This document shows, one piece after another, positions 57,072 to 64,000 of a DNA stretch of 64,000 nt. The notes under the pieces are model-generated. The model ran no database searches, was not told where the DNA came from, and saw nothing but the letters and a program-made list of their open reading frames with translations. Each line of letters starts with the position of its first letter. The stretch's first letter is position 1. The position numbers and the translations under genes are program-made. Source of the DNA: Streptomyces marispadix (GTDB taxonomy: Bacteria > Actinomycetota > Actinomycetes > Streptomycetales > Streptomycetaceae); contig NZ_JAKWJU010000002.1 of NCBI RefSeq assembly GCF_022524345.1, positions 4,440,501-4,504,500 of the forward strand, read 5' to 3'.

Positions 57072-57388
57072 TGCGTGCGCATCCGCGGCAGTGAGACGCG
57101 TCTGTGTGAGGGATGCGTCAGCGTCAGAGATGCGTCCGAGATACGCGTCTGGCATGAGATGCGTCCGCTGTCAGGGACCCGGTGGTGCTGCGGGGGAGCG
57201 GTGTGCGCGGGGTGCCTGGGGCGGCGGGTGCGGGGGTGCGCGGTGCGCGGGGCCTGGGCGTGGATGACAGATGCTGAAATCTGTTATCTGCCATCTGTTG
57301 TCTGTCGACTGTCCTTCGTCATCTGTGATCCGTCATCTGACATGCGGCATCTGACATCTGTTACCTGTCATCTGAAATCTGACGTCTG
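57072..57388. repeat. Repeat-filled gap between convergent genes
   Basis: About 317 bp between two convergent genes. The left part (57091-57170) has five imperfect copies of GAGATGCGTC, one as the palindrome AGACGCGTCT. The middle (57180-57260) is G-rich. The right part is the 7-bp array listed next. No stem-loop terminator was seen. Confidence 0.7.
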
Positions 57389-57390
57389 TC
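57279..57390. repeat. Array of sixteen 7-bp units, consensus ATCTGNY
   Basis: 112 bp that divide exactly into sixteen 7-bp units without a gap, consensus A-T-C-T-G-(T/A)-C with one to three changes per unit. The array is about half A+T in a genome of about 70 percent GC and reaches the stop codon of the SirB1-like gene. It is too short and regular for CRISPR. Confidence 0.9.
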
Positions 57391-58546
57391 AGTTGAGCCT
57401 CGCGCGGGCCGCTCGCGCCGCTCGGCGCAGCTTCTCGGCCTCCGCAGGTTCCATCGCAGAGATCGCCGACGCGTACTCCTCCAACTCCGCCGCGCCGCCC
57501 CGGAAATCACCGCGTTCCACGAGCAGCCGCGCACGTTCCTGACGCAGCCTCGCCGGGCGGTGGGGAAGAAGCAGCGACAGGTCCAGCGCCCAGAGCTGGA
57601 CGCCCGACTGTTCGGGGCGTGCGGCGGCCCAGGCGCGGATGTTGTTGAGAATCCGCAGCACTATCTCCAGCGGGCCAGAAGGGTGCAGCATCGCCGCGGA
57701 GAGCGGCACGCGGGCTCCGGTCGCACCCGCGACGAGCAGTTCCAGATCGCCCGACGTGAGCAGCCGCCCGCCGTTGTAGGGGTCCGCGAGGGCGTGTTCG
57801 CCCGTCGGATCGCCGAAGCCGACCACGAAGTGCCCCGGCAGGCCCACCCCGTACACAGGCGCGCCCGCGCGCCGGGCCACCTCCATCCACACCACCGAGA
57901 GCAGGATCGGCAGTCCGCGCCTGCGGCGCAGCACAGACGGCAGCAGGGAGGAGTCCAGCCTCCGGTAGTCGCCGGGTACGCCGTGAAAGCCCTCGTCCCG
58001 TCCCAGCAGCCGTCCCAGGGCGCGGGCCCACTCCTCGGGCGTACGGGCGGGGGCGTACGGCAACAGCCCTGCCAGACGGTCGAGTTCGATCTGCGCTTCC
58101 AGAACTGTCTGCTCCTGGCCGCCAGGCGGCAGCTCCCGCTCGCCGCGCGTAGCACCCGCGTCCGCGTCCGCGTCCGCGTCCGGTCCTTCGCGCCCGCCCT
58201 GGCCCGCGCCCTCCTTGTCGTGCTGGCCCGCGTCCTCGCCGGAGGCGCTGCGCACCGGTCCGCGGCGTACCGGCCCGGTCGGCGTCGTCGCCGCCTCGAC
58301 GGCGATCAGCAGGCACAGCAGCGCCAGATCGGGCCGCTCCTCACGGGCCGCCTCCGCGAACCGCTCACGGTTGCTCCGGCCGCCCTCGTTCTCGTCGTAT
58401 CGCTCGTCCAAGCCCCCGCCCTCGCCGCTGTCGCCGCTCTCGCCTTCGCTGCCGCCCCCGTCGGTGCCGTCACCCGCGCCGGTGCCGCCGACGGACTCGT
58501 CACGGTCCTCGTCACCGCCGCCCTCTCCCGTGTCCTCACCGGCCAA
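57389..58546 (-). CDS. SirB1-like transglutaminase-fold protein
   Basis: A 385-residue protein whose middle part (about 150-290) resembles the SirB1 N-terminal transglutaminase-like domain: S-S-L-L-P-S-V-L-R-R-R-R-G-L-P-I-L-L-S-V-V-W, G-V-G-L-P-G-H-F-V-V-G, and D-P-Y-N-G-G-R. The catalytic Cys of true transglutaminases is not at its place (I-L-L-S-V instead), so it is probably not an enzyme of that kind. The N-terminal 60 residues are Gly/Asp/Glu-rich; a TPR-like tail ends the protein. Its start is uncertain because the 5' end is low complexity. It sits 6 bp after the GNAT gene in one operon. Confidence 0.82.
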   Translation of the reverse strand: MAGEDTGEGGGDEDRDESVGGTGAGDGTDGGGSEGESGDSGEGGGLDERYDENEGGRSNRERFAEAAREERPDLALLCLLIAVEAATTPTGPVRRGPVRSASGEDAGQHDKEGAGQGGREGPDADADADAGATRGERELPPGGQEQTVLEAQIELDRLAGLLPYAPARTPEEWARALGRLLGRDEGFHGVPGDYRRLDSSLLPSVLRRRRGLPILLSVVWMEVARRAGAPVYGVGLPGHFVVGFGDPTGEHALADPYNGGRLLTSGDLELLVAGATGARVPLSAAMLHPSGPLEIVLRILNNIRAWAAARPEQSGVQLWALDLSLLLPHRPARLRQERARLLVERGDFRGGAAELEEYASAISAMEPAEAEKLRRAARAARARLN

Positions 58547-58552
58547 CGCGGA

Positions 58553-59725
58553 TCAGTCCTCCGGGGCGCGGCGGTAGTGGTACGCGTGATGGTCGGCGAA
58601 GCCCATCCCGTCGTAGAGCGCACGCGCCGCGTCGTTGTCGCGCTCCACCTGGAGGTACGCCGCCGAGGCACCCTCCGCGAGGGCCGCCCTCGCCAACTCG
58701 CCCATCACCGCGGTCGCCAGACCTTCCCTGCGCCGCCCGGGAGCGACCTCTATCGCCGCGAACCCGGCCCACCGTCCGTCGACCACGCACCGGCCGATCG
58801 CCCCCGCGGGCACCGCGTCACCCGCGCCGCCCGCACCATCCGCGCCGCCCGCCGCCGAAGTCGCCGCGCCCGCCGCCGAGGCCGCCGCGCCCGCCTCTTC
58901 GCCGGGCACCGTCGCGAACCATACGGACGGCCCGCCCGTCAGCACCCTCCTTGCCGTACGCGGCATTTCACGGGCGCGGCCGTAGAGCGAGAACCAGTCC
59001 GCGCCGGGTGTGCGGCTCAGCCGTACCCGCCCGTCGGGCTCACGGTCGGCCAGGGGCGCCAGCGCCGCCACCCGCAGCACGGCGTACCGTTCGCCGGTCC
59101 AGCCGCGCTCGTCCAGTTCCGCCGCGAGCAGTTCGTCGCTGCGTTCGCCGCCCGTGGTGACCTGCACTCGCGGCACCAGCCCACGTGCCTCGTACCAACG
59201 CCGTACCCGGTCGAGCGCCTCGGCCCTCGGCAGCCCCGGATCGTCCAGCGGCAGTACGGAGTTGGCGCGTGCGGTGAAGCCCTCGCGCCGCCGGGCACCC
59301 GTGCCGCCGCGGCTGCCTTCGCTGCTTCCGCCGTGTCCGCCTGCGCCACCGGGGCCGTCCGGAACCTCCTCGGTGCTCGCCCTGAGCGTCCAGCCGCCCA
59401 GCCGTTCCGTCTCCACGGCGGGCCAACCGCGCGCCGCGACCTCGACGAGTTCACGTACGCTCGCAGCAGGGAGGCCGCGCCGCCGCGCCGGTGCGTCCGG
59501 CACGACTTTCCCGGCGACCAGCGCCGACTCCGCGACCGGCACGACCTGTCCGCCGCGGCGGGTGATGTGGAGCACACCCTCGTTCCAGGATGTGAGAACG
59601 CCGACGGTGTCGGTCATGGTGGCGTGCCGCTCCCCGGCACCGGTCAAGTACCGTACAGAAATACGTTTTCCCACGTCAGACGCGGTGATTCGGACCGTGA
59701 GGCGTCCGCCCGTGGTGAATTCCAC
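58553..59725 (-). CDS. GNAT acetyltransferase with N-terminal beta domain
   Basis: A 390-residue protein. Residues 1-75 form a small beta domain (V-R-I-T-A-S-D-V-G-K-R-I-S-V-R-Y, G-V-L-T-S-W), and the C-terminal third is a GNAT fold (A-A-I-E-V-A-P-G-R-R-R-E-G-L-A-T-A-V-M at the CoA loop, A-R-A-L-Y-D-G-M-G-F near the end). A Gly/Ala-rich insert near residues 265-300 separates strands. The layout recalls mycobacterial Rv0428c. GTG 59725 is chosen since the conserved part starts there and the ferredoxin promoter lies upstream on the other strand. Confidence 0.87.
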   Translation of the reverse strand: MEFTTGGRLTVRITASDVGKRISVRYLTGAGERHATMTDTVGVLTSWNEGVLHITRRGGQVVPVAESALVAGKVVPDAPARRRGLPAASVRELVEVAARGWPAVETERLGGWTLRASTEEVPDGPGGAGGHGGSSEGSRGGTGARRREGFTARANSVLPLDDPGLPRAEALDRVRRWYEARGLVPRVQVTTGGERSDELLAAELDERGWTGERYAVLRVAALAPLADREPDGRVRLSRTPGADWFSLYGRAREMPRTARRVLTGGPSVWFATVPGEEAGAAASAAGAATSAAGGADGAGGAGDAVPAGAIGRCVVDGRWAGFAAIEVAPGRRREGLATAVMGELARAALAEGASAAYLQVERDNDAARALYDGMGFADHHAYHYRRAPED

Positions 59726-59865
59726 AGCTCTACCCGCCCCTCCTGTTCGTCTCGGTACCGGGAACGGAGATACTAGGACGGGCATCGACGACGCCGCGCT
59801 CCCGCGCGCCCAGCGGCGGACCCCTGACACCGGTCCGCCGGCCCTCATCGAGGAGGAACGACAGC

Positions 59866-60192
59866 GTGACCTACGTCATCGCGGAGCCTTGTGTCGACCT
59901 TAAGGACAAGGCCTGCATCGAGGAGTGCCCCGTCGACTGCATCTACGAGGGCCAGCGGTCCTTGTACATCCACCCGGACGAATGCGTCGACTGCGGTGCC
60001 TGCGAACCGGTCTGCCCGGTCGAGGCGATCTTCTACGAGGACGACACTCCTGAGGAGTGGAAGGACTACTACAAGGCGAACGTCGAGTTCTTCGACGAGC
60101 TGGGTTCGCCCGGCGGAGCCAGCAAGCTCGGCCTGATCGAGCGGGACCACCCGGTCGTCGCCGCGCTCCCCCCGCAGAGCCACGACGAATGA
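59866..60192 (+). CDS. fdxA: 7Fe ferredoxin
   Basis: A 108-residue seven-iron ferredoxin with one [3Fe-4S] and one [4Fe-4S] cluster, a soluble electron carrier. Ligands lie in C-V-D-L-K-D-K-A-C-I-E-E-C-P-V-D-C and C-V-D-C-G-A-C-E-P-V-C-P. The conserved tail region E-E-W-K-D-Y-Y is present. GTG 59866 follows GGAGGA. It is upstream of dapC, a neighbour pair long conserved in actinobacteria, though two stem-loops lie between. Confidence 0.96.
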   Translation: MTYVIAEPCVDLKDKACIEECPVDCIYEGQRSLYIHPDECVDCGACEPVCPVEAIFYEDDTPEEWKDYYKANVEFFDELGSPGGASKLGLIERDHPVVAALPPQSHDE

Positions 60193-60199
60193 CGCGAAG

Positions 60200-60287
60200 G
60201 CACCGGCGGCTCCGCCTCGGTGCTCCAGCGAAGCGGCCTGAGCGGTCCCGCACAGCGCGCCGGAGTTCCGGCGGGCGTGCGGGACCG
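60200..60287 (+). terminator. Two tandem stem-loops after fdxA
   Basis: The first has GCACCG/CGGTGC outer arms (60200-60205, 60218-60223) with an inner GCGG/CGCC pairing, 8 nt after the stop. The second has 11-bp perfect arms (60243-60253, 60277-60287) with more pairing inside. They probably end fdxA transcription ahead of dapC. Confidence 0.75.
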
Positions 60288-60318
60288 TGTGTTTCACAGC
60301 AGAGAGCGAGTCATTCCC

Positions 60319-61611
60319 GTGGCTTCTTCATCCGGTTTGCCTGACACGTCCGGCTCACCCGGCTCACCCGGCTCACCCGGGTCACCCGGGTCACCCGGCT
60401 CGTCCGGTTCGGCGGGCGCACCCAACCCACGTGCGGGCTCGGGCAGTTCGGGATCGGGCCGCACGGACTCCGGTACCGTCTCCGGCCGTCCCGGCCGCGC
60501 CGGCTCCGCCTCCGGTACGTCCGTCTCCGCGCGGCTGCCCGAGTTCCCCTGGGACAAGCTGGAGCCGTACAAGGCCACGGCCGCGGCGCACGACGGCGGC
60601 ATCGTCGACCTCTCCGTCGGCACACCCGTCGACCCCGTACCGGAGTTGATCCGCCGCGCGCTCACCGACGCCGCCGACAGCCCCGGTTACCCCACGGTGT
60701 GGGGCACCCCCGCGCTGCGTGACGCGATCACCGGCTGGTGCGAACGCCGCCTGGGCGCCACCGGCATGACCCACCGGAGCGTGCTGCCCATCGTCGGCTC
60801 CAAGGAGTTCGTCGCATGGCTGCCCACCCAGCTCGGGCTCGGCCCAGGCGACCGGGTCGCCTGCCCGCGGCTGGCCTACCCCACGTACGAGGTGGGCGCA
60901 CGGCTCGCCCGCGCCGAGCCCGTCTTCTACGACGACCCCACGGCACTCGACCCCGACGGGCTGCGCCTGCTGTGGCTCAACTCCCCGTCGAACCCCACCG
61001 GCAGGGTCCTGGACGCGGCGCAGCTCACCCGCGCTGTCGCGTGGGCGCGCGAGCACGGCGTGCTGCTCGTCAGCGACGAGTGCTATCTGGAACTGGGCTG
61101 GGAGACCGAACCGGTGTCGGTGCTGCACCCGGACGTCTGCGGCGGTTCGCACGAGGGCCTGCTCGCGGTGCACTCGCTCTCCAAGCGCTCCAATCTGGCG
61201 GGCTATCGCGCGGCCTTCGCCGTCGGCGACCCGGAACTGCTCACGGAACTGCTCCACATCCGCAAGCACGGCGGAATGATGGTGCCCGCCCCGGTGCAGG
61301 CCGCCACGGTCGCGGCGCTCGGCGACGACGCACACGTCGAGCAGCAGCGCGAGCGCTACGCCCGTCGCCGCACCGCACTGCGCACCGCCCTGGAGGCCCG
61401 CGGCTTCCGCATCGAGCACAGCGAGGCGTCGCTCTACCTCTGGGCCACCCGGGACGAGCCGTGCTGGGACACCGTCGGCGACCTGTCCAAGCTCGGAGTG
61501 CTCGTCGCGCCGGGGGACTTCTACGGCACCGCGGGCGAGCGGTTCGTACGGGTAGCGCTGACGGCCACGGACGAGCGGGTGGCCGAGGCGGTACGGCGCC
61601 TGGAGAGCTGA
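60319..61611 (+). CDS. dapC: Succinyldiaminopimelate transaminase
   Basis: A 430-residue PLP-dependent aminotransferase that makes N-succinyl-L,L-diaminopimelate for lysine and peptidoglycan. The conserved fold starts near residue 75 (L-P-E-F-P-W-D-K-L-E-P-Y) and includes N-S-P-S-N-P-T-G, V-S-D-E-C-Y-L-E-L, and the PLP lysine in S-L-S-K-R-S-N-L-A-G-Y-R. The first 70 residues are a Gly/Ser/Pro extension with G-S-P tandem repeats, unusual for the family. GTG 60319 is weakly supported; a later start would remove the extension. dapE, for the next-but-one step, starts at the end of the window. Confidence 0.93.
   Translation: MASSSGLPDTSGSPGSPGSPGSPGSPGSSGSAGAPNPRAGSGSSGSGRTDSGTVSGRPGRAGSASGTSVSARLPEFPWDKLEPYKATAAAHDGGIVDLSVGTPVDPVPELIRRALTDAADSPGYPTVWGTPALRDAITGWCERRLGATGMTHRSVLPIVGSKEFVAWLPTQLGLGPGDRVACPRLAYPTYEVGARLARAEPVFYDDPTALDPDGLRLLWLNSPSNPTGRVLDAAQLTRAVAWAREHGVLLVSDECYLELGWETEPVSVLHPDVCGGSHEGLLAVHSLSKRSNLAGYRAAFAVGDPELLTELLHIRKHGGMMVPAPVQAATVAALGDDAHVEQQRERYARRRTALRTALEARGFRIEHSEASLYLWATRDEPCWDTVGDLSKLGVLVAPGDFYGTAGERFVRVALTATDERVAEAVRRLES
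60351..60404 (+). repeat. Six 9-bp repeats in the dapC 5' end
   Basis: Units of CGGCTCACC in direct tandem (three identical, two with CGGGTCACC, one CGGCTCGTC), giving G-S-P repeats. Slippage here would change protein length without breaking the frame. Confidence 0.85.
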
Positions 61612-61627
61612 GCGCCTGGAGAGCTGA
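61596..61627 (+). repeat. 16-bp tandem duplication at the dapC stop
   Basis: GCGCCTGGAGAGCTGA occurs twice, exactly adjacent; the first copy holds the last codons and TGA of dapC, the second follows it. Confidence 0.9.
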
Positions 61628-61706
61628 GCGGCTTCGGAACGGCGGGCACCCGACGGCGGGCACCGCGCGAACGGCGAGCACCGAGCGAACGCCCCACTCA
61701 CGCGGA

Positions 61707-61737
61707 AGGGCCGCGGAGGGAAACCCTCCGCGGCCCT
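61707..61737. terminator. 14-bp stem-loop between convergent genes
   Basis: Perfect 14-bp arms (61707-61720, 61724-61737) with an AAA loop, between dapC and the convergent secreted-protein gene. It should terminate both. Confidence 0.9.
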
Positions 61738-61767
61738 GCGCATGGCCGTGCGCCGAGTGGCGTGCCG

Positions 61768-62292
61768 TCAGCCCAGGCTGATGGGGCTCTGGCCGTTGCC
61801 GCCGATCAGACCCTGGACCGGCGTCTGGCCGCCGGTGACCGCCCGAGTCGCGCCCTCCAGGGGGAGGGCACGCGCCGGGTCGCCCTTCATCGTCTCGTCG
61901 GTCGGCAGGCCCTTGGTGCGTACGTCCGGAACCTGCTTCCCGACGTCCGGGCTCTTGGGGAGGCCGTGCTGGGCGGCGCCGGCGATCAACTTCTCCGCCT
62001 CGGAGGCGGCCGGGCCGTTGTTCGTCTTGGCGCTGGCGCCGACCTCCGGCACACCGTCGGTCTGGTCGAGGGGGCTGGTGCTGCTCATCGGGGTGAGAGC
62101 CTGGGCGCCCTCGGAGGCGGCGTGGGAGACCTTGTCCCCGACGCCCGTGTCCAGGTTGCTCAGCCCGCCCACGTCAGCGGTCGTCGGCAGTTCGGCGGCA
62201 CTCGCCGCACCGGCCGTACCTACGACGGAGGCGGCGCCCGCGGCCGTCAGCAGCACGGTCTTGGCGATCCGGCGCGTGAGAGGGAGGGACAT
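61768..62292 (-). CDS. Small secreted protein
   Basis: A 174-residue exported protein. ATG 62292 follows AAAGGAG; the signal peptide is L-T-R-R-I-A-K-T-V-L-L-T-A-A-G, with cleavage likely after A-S-A near residue 33. The mature part has no Cys and no membrane helix, is rich in Gly, Ser, Thr and Pro, and ends in G-G-N-G-Q-S-P-I-S-L-G. I do not recognise a domain. Similar proteins are often found near dapC/dapE in Streptomyces by memory; function unknown. The 290 bp upstream have no gene. Confidence 0.75.
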   Translation of the reverse strand: MSLPLTRRIAKTVLLTAAGAASVVGTAGAASAAELPTTADVGGLSNLDTGVGDKVSHAASEGAQALTPMSSTSPLDQTDGVPEVGASAKTNNGPAASEAEKLIAGAAQHGLPKSPDVGKQVPDVRTKGLPTDETMKGDPARALPLEGATRAVTGGQTPVQGLIGGNGQSPISLG

Positions 62293-62792
62293 GTTGCTCC
62301 TTTGACGGAGAGATCTACTGCTACGGAAACGTGGTGCAAGCCCGGCCGGGCGACCGCCGGGCCGGGCGCTGTGCCTATCGCGTTGAGGAGCCGGAAAGTT
62401 GCGGGCCCTCGGAGTAAAGGATTGGCAATGCGTTGCATGATCTGCTTTGCCCAACGGGCTTTCCCCGTGCGCCTTTCACGGCCTCTGAACAGCCGAAACC
62501 CGGTAAAGGCAGGGGAGTTGGGCACATGCGCGGGACAAGAGCCGCTTCCGCCCGGCGTCCACACTCGTGTGCGCGAATCCTCCGTTGGTGATGTGTGGTC
62601 ACGCGATGTGGACGTACGGCCATTCCGCGGACGGGCTTACGGGGCGGGGCAGTTGTACGTGGGCGTGACGGACGCGATGGACGAGACGGACGCGGCCACG
62701 CGCACGGCGCCCGCTGCCCGGCCTCGAAGCCGCCGTGCGCGGCCTGCCGCCCCGGCTCGGTCTCAGCGCCCCGTCGTCCTCACTCGCCGTCC

Positions 62793-63848
62793 TCAAGTCC
62801 CCTTGGCCAGCCGCACGCTGACCGCCCGCTCGCCGTCAGCGCCGCCGGAGTTCTCGCGCGGACGCCAGCCCTCCTCCGAACTGGACGCGTCCCAGACGCG
62901 GTCGAGGTAGGAGATCTGCTCGATGTGCAGATCCTGGGCGTTCGCCACCGCCCAGTGGGCCAGTTCCCAGCCGCGCTGACCGCGCCGTACCGGGATGCGT
63001 ACCCGGGACGCGTCGTCGCCTTCCGCCGCCGCGGCGTGCGGGGCGTGCGCGGCGCTCTTCCGCCCGTGCGTGCCGGTCTCGTCCGGGCCGTCCCCGCGCC
63101 GCTCCGGCACCTCGTCCAGGCTGACGTTCCGCCCGGACGGAGCCGCGGCCCCTGCCGCCTCGTCGCGCCGCTGCCCGGGAAGCACGCCGTCGCCGAACTC
63201 CCGCACAAGACGGGCCCGCAGCCGCTCGGCGCTGCCCGCCTTGCCGTCGCCGCCGGCCGGTCCCGTGGTGCAGTTGAGCGCGGCGGCGCGGCGGCCGGTC
63301 AGCGCGGCCGTGAGAAGCGCGGCGTTCTGCTCGTGCTTCGCGTACGCCTGCGGATAGCCGCTGCGCTGTACGCGCTGCGCGGCGACCGTCAGGGGCAGCC
63401 GCGAGTAGCCCGGAATCTCCACGAGATGGTCGTAGAACTTCCCCGATGAGTACACGGGGTCCTGGATCTGGCGCTCGCTTCCCCAGCCCTGCGAAGGACG
63501 CTGCTGGAACAGGCCGAGCGAATCGCGGTCGCCGTGCTCTATGTTGCGCAGCGCCGACTCCTGCATGGCCGTGGCCAGCGCTATCGTCACGGCTCTCTCC
63601 GGCAGGTCGCGCTGAGAGGCCACAGCGGTGATCGTCGCGGCGTTGGCGGCCTGTTCGGGCCTTATCTCGTAGCGCTCCGGCTTCTCACCAGGGGTTTCGA
63701 CCGTGCAGCGGGCGGGACCCTGGCTGCTGGTCGCGTACTGGGTCACCGCGTAACCGGCGACGACGAGCAGCACCGTGCACGCCGCGGCCAGGCGCAGCGC
63801 TCTCTTACGGGACTTCGGGTGAGCGGATTCGGCGGGGGACACGGGCAC
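62793..63848 (-). CDS. Membrane-anchored lytic transglycosylase-like protein
   Basis: A 351-residue protein with one N-terminal membrane helix (A-A-C-T-V-L-L-V-V-A-G-Y-A-V, residues about 20-38) and a large outer part. A-T-A-M-Q-E-S-A-L-R-N near residues 90-100 gives the catalytic Glu of the goose-lysozyme/SLT class, followed by D-S-L-G-L-F-Q-Q-R and G-W-G-S. The C-terminal half, after a Pro/Ala-rich linker, has W-E-L-A-H-W-A-V-A-N-A and looks like a separate small domain. Relatives are sometimes named heavy metal transporter, which this sequence does not support. GTG 63848 avoids overlap with the dapE promoter. Confidence 0.82.
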   Translation of the reverse strand: MPVSPAESAHPKSRKRALRLAAACTVLLVVAGYAVTQYATSSQGPARCTVETPGEKPERYEIRPEQAANAATITAVASQRDLPERAVTIALATAMQESALRNIEHGDRDSLGLFQQRPSQGWGSERQIQDPVYSSGKFYDHLVEIPGYSRLPLTVAAQRVQRSGYPQAYAKHEQNAALLTAALTGRRAAALNCTTGPAGGDGKAGSAERLRARLVREFGDGVLPGQRRDEAAGAAAPSGRNVSLDEVPERRGDGPDETGTHGRKSAAHAPHAAAAEGDDASRVRIPVRRGQRGWELAHWAVANAQDLHIEQISYLDRVWDASSSEEGWRPRENSGGADGERAVSVRLAKGT

Positions 63849-63881
63849 AAAGGTAGCCGGTGCGCCAAGTCCCCTGGCCCG

Positions 63882-63896
63882 TAGGCTGTGTTCATG
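63882..63896 (+). promoter_or_regulatory. Leaderless promoter of dapE
   Basis: TAGGCT at 63882-63887 lies 7 nt before ATG 63894, and no ribosome site is present. This is the usual form of a leaderless actinomycete gene, with transcription starting at or next to the ATG. Confidence 0.7.
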
Positions 63897-64000
63897 GTGC
63901 ACAACGGACTCGACCTGCAACAGGACGCCGCCGGGCTGACCGCTCAGCTCGTGGACATGCCCTCGGAGAGCGGCAGCGAGCAGCCGCTCGCCGACGCGGT
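63894..64000 (+). CDS. dapE: Succinyl-diaminopimelate desuccinylase, 5' part
   Basis: Only the first 35 codons are inside the window; the gene runs off the right edge. The sequence L-D-L-Q-Q-D-A-A-G-L-T-A-Q-L-V-D-M-P-S-E-S-G-S-E is the N-terminus of actinobacterial DapE, the zinc enzyme that releases succinate from N-succinyl-diaminopimelate, the step after DapC. It is divergent from the transglycosylase-like gene. Confidence 0.88.
   Translation, partial: MVHNGLDLQQDAAGLTAQLVDMPSESGSEQPLADA

Noticed and set aside
57279..57390. CRISPR array
   Set aside because: Units are 7 bp with no spacers, and no cas genes are present.
57389..58546. Active transglutaminase
   Set aside because: The catalytic cysteine is not present at the expected position.
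62793..63848. Heavy metal transporter
   Set aside because: Only one membrane helix is present and the outer part has a transglycosylase-type Glu motif.

Overview
The window reads as chromosomal core DNA of a high-GC Gram-positive actinomycete, most likely Streptomyces or a close relative. The support is the GC-rich codon third positions, GTG and TTG starts, a mycothiol gene (mshB), a conservon (cvnABCD), RsbU/SpoIIE-type phosphatases fused to anti-sigma-type kinase domains, a 7Fe ferredoxin next to dapC, and two oligopeptide ABC operons, one with the gene order reported for bldK. No tRNA, rRNA, CRISPR array or insertion sequence was seen.

Layout. 65-5453: exonuclease VII (xseA, xseB), ispH, a DUF6542 protein, ychF and a YjbR-like protein. 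5956-11789: a GntR/UTRA regulator, a small SPOR-like protein and two neighbouring sensor-phosphatase-kinase proteins. 11944-20467: a secreted serine hydrolase, a three-gene succinate dehydrogenase operon, a small coiled-coil protein, a GNAT acetyltransferase, and a MarR-GNAT fusion with a perfect palindrome in its leader. 20777-31175: an orphan solute-binding lipoprotein with a charged insert, typA, and a five-gene oligopeptide transporter (binding protein, two permeases, two ATPases).

31327-43601 looks like an accessory block set between the two transporters. It holds the conservon, a leftward triad (a KS-ACP protein without an acyltransferase, a free-standing amino-acid adenylation enzyme, an FAD oxidoreductase), a GAF protein, and a membrane protein with an apparent frameshift. 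44152-50415 is the second, bldK-like transporter (permease, lipoprotein, permease, ATPase, ATPase), with stem-loops on both sides of the lipoprotein gene.

50561-64000 returns to core genes: an S9 peptidase, a small membrane protein, mshB and a DUF6113 gene, a membrane-anchored peptidoglycan-binding-like protein, a SirB1-like protein, a GNAT protein, fdxA, dapC, a small secreted protein, a membrane-anchored transglycosylase-like protein, and the first codons of dapE.

The most unusual items are the triad, whose ketosynthase has Tyr in place of the second catalytic His and keeps AT-flanking linkers but no AT; a 112-bp array of sixteen 7-bp units between convergent genes; the MarR-GNAT operator; the stem-loops around the bldKB-like gene; and two places where the reading frame seems to break (ispH N-terminus and the 43.6 kb membrane gene).
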